Shown here piece by piece: positions 1 to 7,203 of a stretch of 64,000 nt of DNA (positions are counted from its first letter, which is position 1; the number at the start of each line of letters is the position of its first letter). The stretch covers positions 3,638,501-3,702,500 of the forward strand of contig NZ_CP063362.1 in NCBI RefSeq assembly GCF_016807805.1, read 5' to 3'. The translations under genes and the position numbers were made by a program. A model generated the notes under the pieces. It had not been told where the DNA came from, did not search any database, and was given only the letters and a program-made list of their open reading frames with translations. Source of the stretch: Xanthobacter dioxanivorans (GTDB lineage: Bacteria > Pseudomonadota > Alphaproteobacteria > Rhizobiales > Xanthobacteraceae).

Positions 1-168
1 TTCGGCGACTTCCGCCGCTTCTACCTGGTGGTGGACCGGGCCGGGGTGCGGGTGCTGCGCGATCCCTACTCGGCCAAGCCCTACGTGCTGTTCTACACCA
101 CCAAGCGCGTGGGCGGCGGCGTGCAGGACTTCGACGCCGCCAAGCTGATGAAGTTCGCCGCGAGCTGA
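1..168 (+). CDS. Phage/GTA major capsid protein, HK97 family (3' end only)
   Basis: The window opens inside a coding frame of 55 residues plus a TGA stop. The visible tail contains RDPYSAKPYVLFYTTKRVGG and ends in a Lys-Leu-Met-Lys-Phe stretch, which matches the C-terminal strand of HK97-fold capsid proteins of RcGTA-like elements. In that family the protein forms the icosahedral head. The connector gene that normally follows begins only at 2762, because a repeat array and two minus-strand host-type genes lie between. The N-terminus, portal, protease and terminase would lie upstream of the window. Confidence 0.8.
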   Translation, partial: FGDFRRFYLVVDRAGVRVLRDPYSAKPYVLFYTTKRVGGGVQDFDAAKLMKFAAS

Positions 169-190
169 GGGGCCGGCGCTCGCCCATCGC

Positions 191-738
191 CGCCTTTCCC
201 CTCTCCCCGTGCGGGAGAGGGTGGATCGCGGCGCAGCCGCGAGACGGGTGAGGGGGCTGGAACCGCTTGGCGCAATTTCTCCGAACCGGGAGAGAGCCTG
301 CCCCCTCACCCCGACCCTCTCCCGCACGGGGAGAGGGAGCGGGCCGGTGCCAGGCCGTCCGGCGGTGGTGTCTTATGTGGCTCTGCCGCCGCCTTTCCCC
401 TCTCCCCTCGCGGGAGAGGGGAGATCGCGGCGCAGCCGCGAGACGGGTGAGGGGGCTGGTGCCGCTGGGCGCAATTTCTCCGAACCGGGAGAGAGCCTGC
501 CACCCCTCACCCCAACCCTCTCCCGCAAGGGGAGAGGGGGCGGGCCGGTGCCAGGCCGCCCGGCGGTGGTGTCTTATGGGGCTCTGCCGCCGCCTTTCCC
601 CTCTCCCCTCGCGGGAGAGGGTGGATCGCGGCGCAGCCGCGAGACGGGTGAGGGGGCTGGTGCCGCTGGGCGCAATTTCTCCGAACCGGGAGAGAGCCTG
701 CCCCCTCACCCCGACCCTCTCCCGCACGGGGAGAGGGA
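191..738. repeat. Tandem array of three ~200-bp GC-rich repeat units
   Basis: Units begin at 191, 390 and 591 (periods 199 and 201); the third is truncated. Each has two inverted-repeat hairpins of the type cctctccc...gggagagg, a central gcgcagccgcgag palindrome with gacgggtgaggggg, and the shared line ggcgcaatttctccgaaccg. A linker with gtgccaggccg joins the units. Related modules recur at 2478-2696 and 10017-10141. They look like the dispersed, hairpin-forming intergenic repeats common in high-GC Alphaproteobacteria. Apparent reading frames through them are compositional. The rest of the 169-770 gap holds nothing else recognisable. Confidence 0.85.
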
Positions 739-770
739 GGCACCGCGTATGCACAAGCCGCGCGCGCCCC

Positions 771-1661
771 TCAGTTCGGCAGCCAGACGCACGCGCCGCC
801 GGCCTTGCGCAGGCGGTCGCACAGGCCACGCGCCTCCTGCCGGGTCTGCGCCGGCAGGCGGATGCGATAGAAGGTGCGCGGGCCGCGCCCGCCCACCCGC
901 GTCGCCACGATCACCGGCGTGGTGTCGGCGAACACCGAAGGGAAACGGGTCGCCTCGCGCCGGAACGAGGCGAGGGCGATGTCCCTGGAATAATTGCCCG
1001 AGATCTGCACGCCCCACGGCGCGAACAGCGGGTTCGCCGGCTCCCCCGCCGCCGGCGCCGGCGCGCCCTTGCGCAAAGCGGCGACGGTGGCGAGGCACGG
1101 CGCGTCGTCGTGCGCCGGCGCATCCGCGCCCTGTTTCTTCACCGCCACCCAGTCCTCGGCGGTGCGGCCGGTGATGAGGCGCACATAGGTGCGCGTCTCG
1201 TTGGGCAGGCCGCCGCCGGCGAGGAAGCCGTTCACCCGCCCGGGTCCGGCATTGTAGGCCGCCGCGGCGAGGCCGAGATTGCCGAAGCGGCGATTGAGGT
1301 CCGCCAGCAGCGCCGCCGAGGCCGGGATCGCCGCCTCGGGATCGAACGGGTTTTCGAGCCCGCGCTCCTTTGCCGTGCCGGGCATGAACTGGGCGATGCC
1401 CTGCGCCCCCTTGTGGCTCACCACGTCGGCGCGGAACGAGCTTTCCCGCCAGATGAGGCGGGTGAGGAAGGCGGCCGGCAGGCCCTCCCGCGCCGCCGCC
1501 GCGTCGATGATGCGGCAGATGGCCTGGTCCACCGTCTCGCCGCGCCCGGACGGCGTCTGGGCGAGGGCGGGGCCGCCGGCGAGAAGCGCCGCCACGGCCG
1601 CACACAGCAGTGACCGGCGGGTGTCCCTTCGAGAAGGTGACGCTGCCGGCCGCATGCTCAT
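771..1661 (-). CDS. Lytic transglycosylase (SLT domain) with C-terminal SPOR-like domain
   Basis: A 296-residue periplasmic muramidase-type enzyme. Residues 1-35 are a signal peptide ending in ALAQ. The SLT fold follows, with the catalytic Glu near residue 73 in IWRESSF, then GAQGIAQFMPGTA and AAYNAGPGRV, the three hallmark motifs of family 1 transglycosylases. The last ~40 residues (RTFYRIRLPAQT) resemble a peptidoglycan-binding SPOR domain. The ATG at 1661 overlaps the stop of the upstream protease gene as ATGA; an ATG at 1655 with GGGAG six bases upstream is an alternative start. It cleaves glycan strands between MurNAc and GlcNAc. It sits antisense inside a phage head module, so a role in particle release is conceivable but unproven. 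Confidence 0.85.
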   Translation of the reverse strand: MSMRPAASPSRRDTRRSLLCAAVAALLAGGPALAQTPSGRGETVDQAICRIIDAAAAREGLPAAFLTRLIWRESSFRADVVSHKGAQGIAQFMPGTAKERGLENPFDPEAAIPASAALLADLNRRFGNLGLAAAAYNAGPGRVNGFLAGGGLPNETRTYVRLITGRTAEDWVAVKKQGADAPAHDDAPCLATVAALRKGAPAPAAGEPANPLFAPWGVQISGNYSRDIALASFRREATRFPSVFADTTPVIVATRVGGRGPRTFYRIRLPAQTRQEARGLCDRLRKAGGACVWLPN

Positions 1662-2407
1662 CTCCCGAGCGGGCTGCCGAGGCCCCGCGCGGTGGCCTCG
1701 ATCCAGTCGCGATGGAGCGACACCAGGGTGACGCCGGTGACGCCGCCGCAGCCGCGCGCGCCGCCGGGCCCCGTGGCCCAGCCGATCACGCCCGCCACCG
1801 CCGCGTCGCGGAAGGCGGGGCCGCCGGAATCGCCGGTGCAGCCGCCCGCCAGGCCCTCCGGCGGCGACAGGCGCACCATGATGCCGCCCGTGGTGCCGAT
1901 GGACGGCAGGACCACCGTGCGCAGGGTGCCGGCGCTCTTCGGATTGGCTTCGGCGGTGACGCCGTAGCCGGCGAGGAGGAAGGACGTGCCCTTTTCCGGC
2001 AGTCCGTCGGCCGGGGCCAGCCGCGCCGCGCGGAAGCGCGCGGGCAGGGGCTCGGCGAGCCTCACCAAAGCGAGGTCCGGCGTCGGCCGGCGGGTGCGGA
2101 ACTGGTCGCCGTCGAAGCGCGGATGCACCGCGATGCGGGCGACCGGGATCAGCTTCGGCGGGCCGTCGCCCACGATGGCCACCGCATAATCCGCCGCCGG
2201 CGCCACGCAATGGGCGGCGGTGAGCAGCAGGTCCGGCGCCAGCACCGTCCCGGTGCAGGAGGCGCCCCGCGTCGAGACGATGAGCGCCGTCTGCGCCGCC
2301 ACCTCCCCTGACGCCGGCGCGCCGCCCACCATGGCATGCGCCGCGCCGGGACCGGCGAGGAGGACTGCGAGCGCGCAGCCGGCACGGCGAAGTCTCAACG
2401 CAATCAT
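1658..2407 (-). CDS. Secreted trypsin-like serine protease (S1 family)
   Basis: 249 residues. A signal peptide (about residues 1-25, ending AAHA) is followed by a mature end starting MVGG, similar to the IVGG-type N-terminus of activated trypsins. The triad is visible: His ~66 in TAAHC, Asp ~111 in PDLAL and Ser ~194 in GDSGGP. Length and motif spacing are normal for bacterial S1 proteases, so it should be active outside the cytoplasm. It is translationally coupled to the downstream transglycosylase through a 4-base overlap. The pair lies antisense between capsid and connector genes and is bounded by repeats on both sides. The substrate cannot be told from sequence. Confidence 0.88.
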   Translation of the reverse strand: MIALRLRRAGCALAVLLAGPGAAHAMVGGAPASGEVAAQTALIVSTRGASCTGTVLAPDLLLTAAHCVAPAADYAVAIVGDGPPKLIPVARIAVHPRFDGDQFRTRRPTPDLALVRLAEPLPARFRAARLAPADGLPEKGTSFLLAGYGVTAEANPKSAGTLRTVVLPSIGTTGGIMVRLSPPEGLAGGCTGDSGGPAFRDAAVAGVIGWATGPGGARGCGGVTGVTLVSLHRDWIEATARGLGSPLGR

Positions 2408-2477
2408 CCGTCGTTTCTGCCGTCCCCTTGCCGGGGCGTCAATGGTCGCATCGCGCGCGGAACCTCATCACCCGCGC

Positions 2478-2696
2478 GCCCCCTCACCCCAGCCCTCTCC
2501 CGCAAGGGGAGAGAGGGCGCGGCGGTGCCCGGTGCCGGTCGGCTGCTCTCTCGATGCGCCTGAAGGAAACCCGCTCCGCCGCCTTTCCCCTTTCCCCTCT
2601 CCCCTCGCGAGACGGGTGAGGGGGCCGGCGAGCAGCCGCCAATGCCTCGGAGCGGGGAGAGCCCGCCACCCCTCACCCGCGAGGGGAGAGGGAGCG
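2478..2696. repeat. Second copy of the dispersed GC-rich repeat modules
   Basis: This holds the same building blocks as 191-738: ccctcacccc...ccctctcccgcaagggg, cctctcccctcgcgagacggg and gtgagggggccgg, but rearranged and shortened. It fills most of the gap between the protease promoter side (2408) and the phage connector gene (2762). With the array at 191-738 it brackets the two-gene minus-strand cassette. Confidence 0.75.
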
Positions 2697-2761
2697 GGAC
2701 GGCAGCTGGTGCCCTTTCGCTGCCGCCCGAACCCGCCATCACCCCAGCACCGGAGCCCCCC

Positions 2762-3325
2762 ATGGCAGACCTTCTCGCCGGCCCCGCCGCCGAGCCGCTC
2801 ACGCGCGCCGAGGCGAAGGCCTATCTGCGCATCGACGGCGAGGCCGAGGATGCCCTCCTCGATGCCCTGATCCCGGCCGCCCGGCGCCTCGTGGAGGTGG
2901 AGACCGGCCGCGCCCTGATCGACCAGACCTGGCGCTTCTCCCGCGATGCCTGGCCCCTGCGCGGCATCATCCCGGCACCGGTCTCGCCGGTGCGCGAGAT
3001 CCTCGACGCCACCGTGGAGACGCTGGACGGCAGCGCCGTTCCGGTGCCCGCCGGCACGCTCACGCTGGTCTCCGACCGCGCCCCCGCGCTGATCCGGGTG
3101 GACCGGGCGGTGGCGCCCGCGCCGGCACGGCCGCACGGCGGCATCGTCATCACCGTCAAGGCCGGCTACGGCCCCGACGCGGCGGATGTCCCGGCGGACC
3201 TGATCCAGGCCGTGCGCCTCGTGGTGGCGCACTTCTACGAGCACCGCGACGGGCCGGGCGCCGCCACCCAGCTGCCCGCCGCCGCGCTGGCGCTGATGGC
3301 GCCCTATCGCGTGGTGCGGCTGTGA
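2762..3325 (+). CDS. Phage head-tail connector protein (gp6-like)
   Basis: 187 residues. The N-terminal LTRAEAKAYLRIDGEAEDALL and the following helices (AARRLVEVETGRALIDQTW) are typical of gp6/YqbG-type adaptor proteins that ring the portal in HK97-like phages and GTAs. A later segment, IVITVKAGYG, and the C-terminal helix AVRLVVAHFYEHRDG complete the fold. The ATG follows GGAG. The next gene starts inside its stop codon (GTGA), so the two are coupled. Position after the capsid and before head closure fits GTA gene 6. Confidence 0.85.
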   Translation: MADLLAGPAAEPLTRAEAKAYLRIDGEAEDALLDALIPAARRLVEVETGRALIDQTWRFSRDAWPLRGIIPAPVSPVREILDATVETLDGSAVPVPAGTLTLVSDRAPALIRVDRAVAPAPARPHGGIVITVKAGYGPDAADVPADLIQAVRLVVAHFYEHRDGPGAATQLPAAALALMAPYRVVRL

Positions 3326-3645
3326 GCGGCATCGGCGCCCTGCGCCACCGCCTGACGCACCAGACCTCGGTGGACCTGCCGGACGGGGCCGGCGGCATCG
3401 CCCGCACCTTCCTCACCGTGGACGTGCTGTGGGGCGCCATCGAGAGCCTCTCCGCCGACTACGCCATCGCCGAGGAGCGGCCGCGGGCCAGCGCCCTGGT
3501 GCGCATCACCGTGCGGGCGCCCCACACCGTGGCGCCGGGGGACCGACTGGTCCATGCCGGCCGCATCTTCCACGTGGAGCACATCAGCGATCCCGACGGG
3601 CGCGGCCAGTATTCCCGCATCCGCTGCCGGGAGGAGCAGACATGA
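3322..3645 (+). CDS. Phage head closure protein (head-tail adaptor)
   Basis: 107 residues starting with GTG in a GTGA overlap with the connector gene. It has the all-beta signature of the SPP1 gp16/HK97 gp7 head-completion family: an N-terminal LRHRLTHQT, a central VDVLWGAIE and a C-terminal GRIFHVEHISDPDGRG. In the virion this ring plugs the filled head and takes up the tail. It corresponds to GTA gene 7. The next gene starts within its stop (ATGA). Confidence 0.85.
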   Translation: MSGIGALRHRLTHQTSVDLPDGAGGIARTFLTVDVLWGAIESLSADYAIAEERPRASALVRITVRAPHTVAPGDRLVHAGRIFHVEHISDPDGRGQYSRIRCREEQT

Positions 3646-3935
3646 AGGCGCGCCTCCTCACCCGCGGTCTCGACGGCCTCGCCGTGCGCCTCGCCACGCG
3701 CGTCCTGCCGGCCGCCGAAGCCGCCGCCGCCGCACAGGCCGCGGCGGATCTGGCCGCCGAGATCAGAGCCGAGACGGGCGCGCCGGCCGTTGTCGCCGGC
3801 ACTCCCGCGCGGCCGGTGGTCGAGGTCACGCAGCCGGGCTTCGCAGACCGCATCCGCGGCCGCTTCGACCAGCCCGGCGACCCCGTGCTCGACCGCATCC
3901 GGATCGCCTTTTCCCGCCGGCGGAGGCCGTCATGA
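3642..3935 (+). CDS. HK97 gp10-like minor head-tail protein
   Basis: 97 residues, coupled at both ends by ATGA overlaps with the head-closure and DUF3168 genes. The Ala-rich N-terminal helix (residues ~20-45) and a C-terminal basic tail RIAFSRRRRPS resemble short members of the HK97 gp10 family (tail completion or neck). The classic RcGTA cluster lacks a gene here, while many siphophages have one. Family assignment rests mostly on position and size. Confidence 0.6.
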   Translation: MKARLLTRGLDGLAVRLATRVLPAAEAAAAAQAAADLAAEIRAETGAPAVVAGTPARPVVEVTQPGFADRIRGRFDQPGDPVLDRIRIAFSRRRRPS

Positions 3936-4351
3936 GCGTGCCCCTCGACAGCCCGGCGCTGGCGCTGCGGGCCGCCATCCACGCGGCCCTCGCCGACGAT
4001 GGAGCGCTCACCGCGCTCATCGGCGGCGCGCGCATCCACGACGTGCCGCCGGCCGACGCCGCCTTTCCGTTCGTGGCGCTGGGCGAGGCGGTGGTGGCCG
4101 ACTGGTCCACCGCCACCGAGGCCGGCACCGAGCATGCGCTGACCCTGCACGTCTTCTCCCGTTCGGGCGGGCGCGCCGAGGCCTTCGCCATCGCCGCCGC
4201 CATCGGGGAGGCGCTGCACGATGCGCCGCTGGCGCTCGCCGGCCATCGCCTGGCCAACTTGCGCGCCACCACCGCCGAGGTCCGCCGCGACAGCGACGGG
4301 CGCACCTTCCACGCTCTGGTGCGGTTCCGCGCCGTCACCGAGCCCCTGTGA
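3932..4351 (+). CDS. DUF3168 tail terminator protein
   Basis: 139 residues. The N-terminal SPALALRAAIHAALADDGAL and the central FPFVALGEAVVADW followed by HALTLHVFSR are the recognisable features of DUF3168, the tail-terminator family (GTA gene 8, lambda gpU-like role). The protein caps the tail tube at the head-proximal end. The ATG overlaps the previous stop (ATGA). Only 16 bases separate it from the major tail gene. Confidence 0.85.
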   Translation: MSVPLDSPALALRAAIHAALADDGALTALIGGARIHDVPPADAAFPFVALGEAVVADWSTATEAGTEHALTLHVFSRSGGRAEAFAIAAAIGEALHDAPLALAGHRLANLRATTAEVRRDSDGRTFHALVRFRAVTEPL

Positions 4352-4367
4352 CTTTCCGGAGATTCCC

Positions 4368-4775
4368 ATGGCCGCGCAGAAGGGCAAGGACCTGCTCCTC
4401 AAGATGCACGACGGCACGTCGTTCGCCACGGTGGCGGGCTTGCGCTCGCGCACCCTCGCCTTCAACGCCCAGAGCGTGGACGTGACCCACGCCGACAGCG
4501 CCGGCCGCTGGCGCGAGCTGCTGGACGGGGCCGGGGTGAAGCGCGCCAGCGTCTCCGGCTCCGGCGTGTTCAAGGATGCCGCCTCCGACGCGCTGGTGCG
4601 GGCGGCCTTCTTCTCCGGCGCGCTCAGCCAGTGCCAGGTGGTGATCCCGGATTTCGGCACGGTGACCGGGCCGTTCCAGATCACCGCGCTGGAGATCGCC
4701 GCCGAGCACGACCGCGAGGTGACCTTCGACCTGACCCTGGAGAGCGCGGGCGAGCTGGCCTTCGCCGCGCTCTGA
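4368..4775 (+). CDS. Major tail tube protein (TP901-1/GTA gp9 type)
   Basis: 135 residues. MAAQKGKDLLLKMHDGTSF at the start, a Ser/Gly beta hairpin (KRASVSGSGVFKD) and the C-terminal EVTFDLTLESAGELAF match the phage major tail protein TP901-1 family. It polymerises into the tail tube. A GGAG ribosome site lies shortly upstream of the ATG. Size and position after the terminator gene match GTA gene 9. Confidence 0.87.
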   Translation: MAAQKGKDLLLKMHDGTSFATVAGLRSRTLAFNAQSVDVTHADSAGRWRELLDGAGVKRASVSGSGVFKDAASDALVRAAFFSGALSQCQVVIPDFGTVTGPFQITALEIAAEHDREVTFDLTLESAGELAFAAL

Positions 4776-4799
4776 GCCCCATATCCTGCGGAGACGCCC

Positions 4800-5150
4800 A
4801 TGCCCAATCCCCGACGCGGCGAAATCGAGGCGGTGCTCGACGGCACGCCGCGCGTGCTCGTCCTCACCCTCGGCGCCCTCGCCGAGCTGGAGGCCGCCTT
4901 CGGCGCCGACGACCTGCTGGCGCTGGCCGAGCGCTTCGAGCGCGGCCGCCTCTCCGCCCGCGATGCCGCCCGCATCATCGCCGCCGGCCTCAACGGCGCC
5001 GGCGCGAGCGTGACCCTCGACGAGGTGATGCGCATGCGCGCCGACGGCGGGGCGGCGGGGTTCGCGCGCATCGTCGCGCAGCTCCTTTCCGCCACCTTCG
5101 GCACGGACGGCGAGACGCCCGCGTCCCCTTTGCCGCCGCAGCGGGCCTGA
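4800..5150 (+). CDS. GTA gp10-family tail assembly chaperone
   Basis: 116 residues. The opening PNPRRGEIEAVLDGTPRVLVLTLGALAELE, then LARRFERGRLSARDAARIIAAGL-like helices, are characteristic of the gene transfer agent family protein (GTA gene 10; phage tail assembly chaperone clan). Such chaperones bind the tape measure while the tail tube assembles around it. The gene sits between the tube and tape-measure genes as expected. Its last codons contain the heptamer CCCTTTG at 5126-5132, and a second chaperone frame lies in -1 register immediately downstream. Confidence 0.8.
   Translation: MPNPRRGEIEAVLDGTPRVLVLTLGALAELEAAFGADDLLALAERFERGRLSARDAARIIAAGLNGAGASVTLDEVMRMRADGGAAGFARIVAQLLSATFGTDGETPASPLPPQRA
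5126..5132 (+). other. Candidate -1 slippery heptamer in the chaperone gene
   Basis: In the reading frame of the 4800-5150 gene the bases are C CCT TTG, which fits the canonical X XXY YYZ pattern (XXX=CCC, YYY=TTT, Z=G), as lambda G/GT has G GGA AAG. Slipping by -1 reads CCC TTT GCC and enters the frame of the second chaperone, open to 5377. The zero-frame stop is only 16 bases further on. No stimulatory structure was established. A missing base in the adjacent CCCC run would look the same. Confidence 0.4.
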
Positions 5151-5377
5151 GCCCGGCGCCGGCCGCCCGCGCCTTTCCCTGGGCGGCGGCCATGGGTGCC
5201 GGCTTCGGCCTGCTGCGGCTTGCTCCCGACGCCTTCTGGCGCATGACCCCGCGCGAGCTCGCCGCCGCCGTGTCCGCGCTGGTGCCGCCCGAGCACCTGC
5301 TGCCGCCCGAGGCGGGGCGGCTGTCGCGGCCGGGCCTCGAGGCGCTGATGGCGCGCTTTCCCGATTCCTCCCGCTGA
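5147..5377 (+). CDS. Second phage tail assembly chaperone (GTA gp10.1/DUF2376-like)
   Basis: This frame contains FPWAAAMGAGFGLLRLAPDA followed by FWRMTPRELAAAV, the conserved core of the ~60-75-residue rcc01693/DUF2376 chaperones. The first ATG in frame (5192) would remove the conserved FPW block, so translation should begin upstream. The only overlap start is a CTG at 5147 (CTGA with the previous stop), giving 76 residues; the other route is -1 frameshifting at 5126-5132, giving a fusion of about 190 residues. The start is therefore uncertain. The tape-measure gene follows after 10 bases. Confidence 0.65.
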   Translation: MSPAPAARAFPWAAAMGAGFGLLRLAPDAFWRMTPRELAAAVSALVPPEHLLPPEAGRLSRPGLEALMARFPDSSR

Positions 5378-5387
5378 GGCTTCTTTC

Positions 5388-5960
5388 ATGACCGAGACCG
5401 TCGACATCGCCATCGAGGTGGACACCCAGAAGGCCAAGGCGGCCCTCGGCGAGGTGGAGGCTTCCGCGCGCGGCTTCGCCTCCTCCTTGGCCTCGGCCTT
5501 CACCGGGTTGACGGTGCAGGGCAGGGACCTCGGCAGCGTGCTGGAGCAGCTCGCCACCCGCCTCGCGAACCTTGCCCTCACCGCCGCCCTGAAGCCGCTG
5601 GAGAGCGGGCTCACGTCGCTGCTTTCAGGCGCCGCCGGCGGGCTCGGCTTCGCCAAGGGCGGGGTGGTCTCGGACGGGCGGGTGATGCCGTTCGCGCGCG
5701 GCGGGGTGGTGGCCGCCCCCACCTATTTTCCGCTCGGCGCATCGGGCCTCGGCCTGATGGGCGAGAAGGGACCGGAGGCGATCATGCCGCTCGCCCGCGG
5801 CGCCGACGGACGCCTCGGCGTGCGCACGGCGGAGGGGGCGGGGCGCCCTGCCGTGACGGTCAACATCGCGACGCCGGACCTGGCCGGATTCCGCCGCTCC
5901 GACGTCTATCTCTCCGGCCTCGTGGCACGGGCCGTGGCGCGCGGCCAGCGCGGCGCCTGA
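5388..5960 (+). CDS. Short GTA-type tail tape measure protein
   Basis: 190 residues, far shorter than phage tape measures but close to the ~200-residue GTA gene 11 product. It begins VDIAIEVDTQKAKAALGEVE, has a central Ala/Leu helix, and carries the repeated FAKGGVVSDG and FARGGVVAAP motifs followed by GLMGEKGPEAIMPLARG, a hallmark of the tape-measure C-terminal region. Such a short ruler would specify a very short tail. The next GTA gene (DUF2460) begins only at 7973, because about 2 kb of minus-strand sequence intervenes. Confidence 0.85.
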   Translation: MTETVDIAIEVDTQKAKAALGEVEASARGFASSLASAFTGLTVQGRDLGSVLEQLATRLANLALTAALKPLESGLTSLLSGAAGGLGFAKGGVVSDGRVMPFARGGVVAAPTYFPLGASGLGLMGEKGPEAIMPLARGADGRLGVRTAEGAGRPAVTVNIATPDLAGFRRSDVYLSGLVARAVARGQRGA

Positions 5961-6083
5961 GTGGGGTTCGCCACCGGCGGAGCCAGCGACCGGCGGGCCG
6001 CGCGGGATGACCCGCACTCTTCTTCTTGGGGCGCGGGATCGATCTACCGCCCCGCATCTTTCACGCGGGGGCAAACTTCAGCT

Positions 6084-6449
6084 TTACCGGGCGATTTTCC
6101 AGGGATCTACCGCATCCATCGTGGTGCTGGTGCTGCCGGAGGACGGGCTTGAACTGCCCTGGCTGGGCGCGCTGCCGAGGGCGCCGCCTCGATAGGCATC
6201 GGCCCGCACGGACGCGCCCATGCGCACGCAGGCATCGGAACCCGGCGCCTTGCGGAAGTCGGGGCCGTAGATGGCGCAGGACTTGTCCGCCTTCGCCGCG
6301 CCGCCCGCGGACTGGGCCTGCGCGGGGCCGGCCAGCGGCACCCCCGCCAGCAGCGCGCCGAGGAGCGCGACGCGGCCGAGCGCACCGGCGCGCCGCGGCA
6401 GGCCGGCGGTCGCCGGCAACGAGGACTTTGACTGAGGCATGCTGCGCAT
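6084..6449 (-). CDS. Small secreted protein with porin-like N-terminal motif
   Basis: 121 residues. The ATG at 6449 is preceded by GGGGAG; an ATG at 6440 is a possible alternative. A signal peptide of about 40 residues ends PAQAQ. The mature part has CAIYGPDFRKAPGSDACVRM followed by GASVRADAY, closely resembling the conserved start of alphaproteobacterial porins (Cys, Pro-Gly-Ser/Thr-Asp-x-Cys, Gly-x-x-Val-Arg-x-x-x), with no barrel after it. The end is Ser-rich. Function is unknown; short porin-motif proteins of this kind are common in Hyphomicrobiales. It interrupts the GTA tail operon on the opposite strand. Confidence 0.6.
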   Translation of the reverse strand: MRSMPQSKSSLPATAGLPRRAGALGRVALLGALLAGVPLAGPAQAQSAGGAAKADKSCAIYGPDFRKAPGSDACVRMGASVRADAYRGGALGSAPSQGSSSPSSGSTSTTMDAVDPWKIAR

Positions 6450-7203
6450 CCGGACTCCCCGCCTTGGAGCGTTGGCGGCATGAACGCGGGTGCCGAAGCT
6501 TGCGTTCACCCCTCCGGCGCCCGGGCGAATTTGCGGGCGACCATAGCGCGCATCCGGCGGAGCGGAAATCCCAGCCGCGATCGCGGCGGCATCGCGCCGC
6601 GCTGACGCAGGGTCGGGAGCAATTGCGGAGGTCGAGGGAAATAGTCCAGCCGATACCGCACCCGGCGGGGGGCAAGCCTGCCGGTCGAGCCCGCGGGCCG
6701 AGTCCACTAACCAAGTCCGCTAACCAAGCCTGCCGCCAACCCGCGCTGCCTGCAGGACGCGGATCGCACGGGCGCCCACGGTGCGGCTTCACCCGGTCGA
6801 GGGCTCTGAGCGTGGCGGATCCGATGCGTGATCGCGCTTCCTGTCGCCGGCGCCGTCACGCGGCCGCGCAGCGCTGCGGAAAACGCAGAAATCCCGCGTC
6901 GCTGCGTTGCGACGGGGAGAGGACGATGACCCACGAAAGGCCAATGACCCGCAAACGGCCGGCACCCGCGGAAGGTCGAGCGGAAGCGGCATGCCCGAAG
7001 CGTGCGCGCAAGATGCGCCATACGCGAAACACCGGCGCAAACGCCGATGCCGGGAACTCCAGGCCGCAGTCCCGCAACACGGATCACGTCGCCGAGGGCC
7101 GGCCTGTCTCGTCACGCCCGCCGCCCATGGGCGACGCGGAAGCTACGCTCCGATGGCGGCTGCGCAGCCGGTTGGCCACACGCCCGCCATCGGGGAGCGA
7201 AGA
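6450..7203. other. Gene-free region between two minus-strand genes
   Basis: No frame here has a plausible start, ribosome site and family match on either strand; the long frames crossing it are compositional. The sequence is less extreme in GC than its surroundings. It should hold the promoter of the 6084-6449 gene and the 3' end of the H1-like transcript. I saw no convincing terminator or operator. Confidence 0.5.

Noticed and set aside
191..738. CRISPR array
   Set aside because: Units are ~200 bp, nearly identical throughout with no unique spacers, and no cas gene is nearby.
771..2210. A 479-residue protease-transglycosylase fusion
   Set aside because: The N-terminal part is out of frame with the real protease; two genes with an ATGA overlap explain the region fully.
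3584..5722. A 712-codon minus-strand open frame across the tail genes
   Set aside because: It is antisense to seven compact, overlapping phage genes with clear families; its composition is that of a shadow frame.
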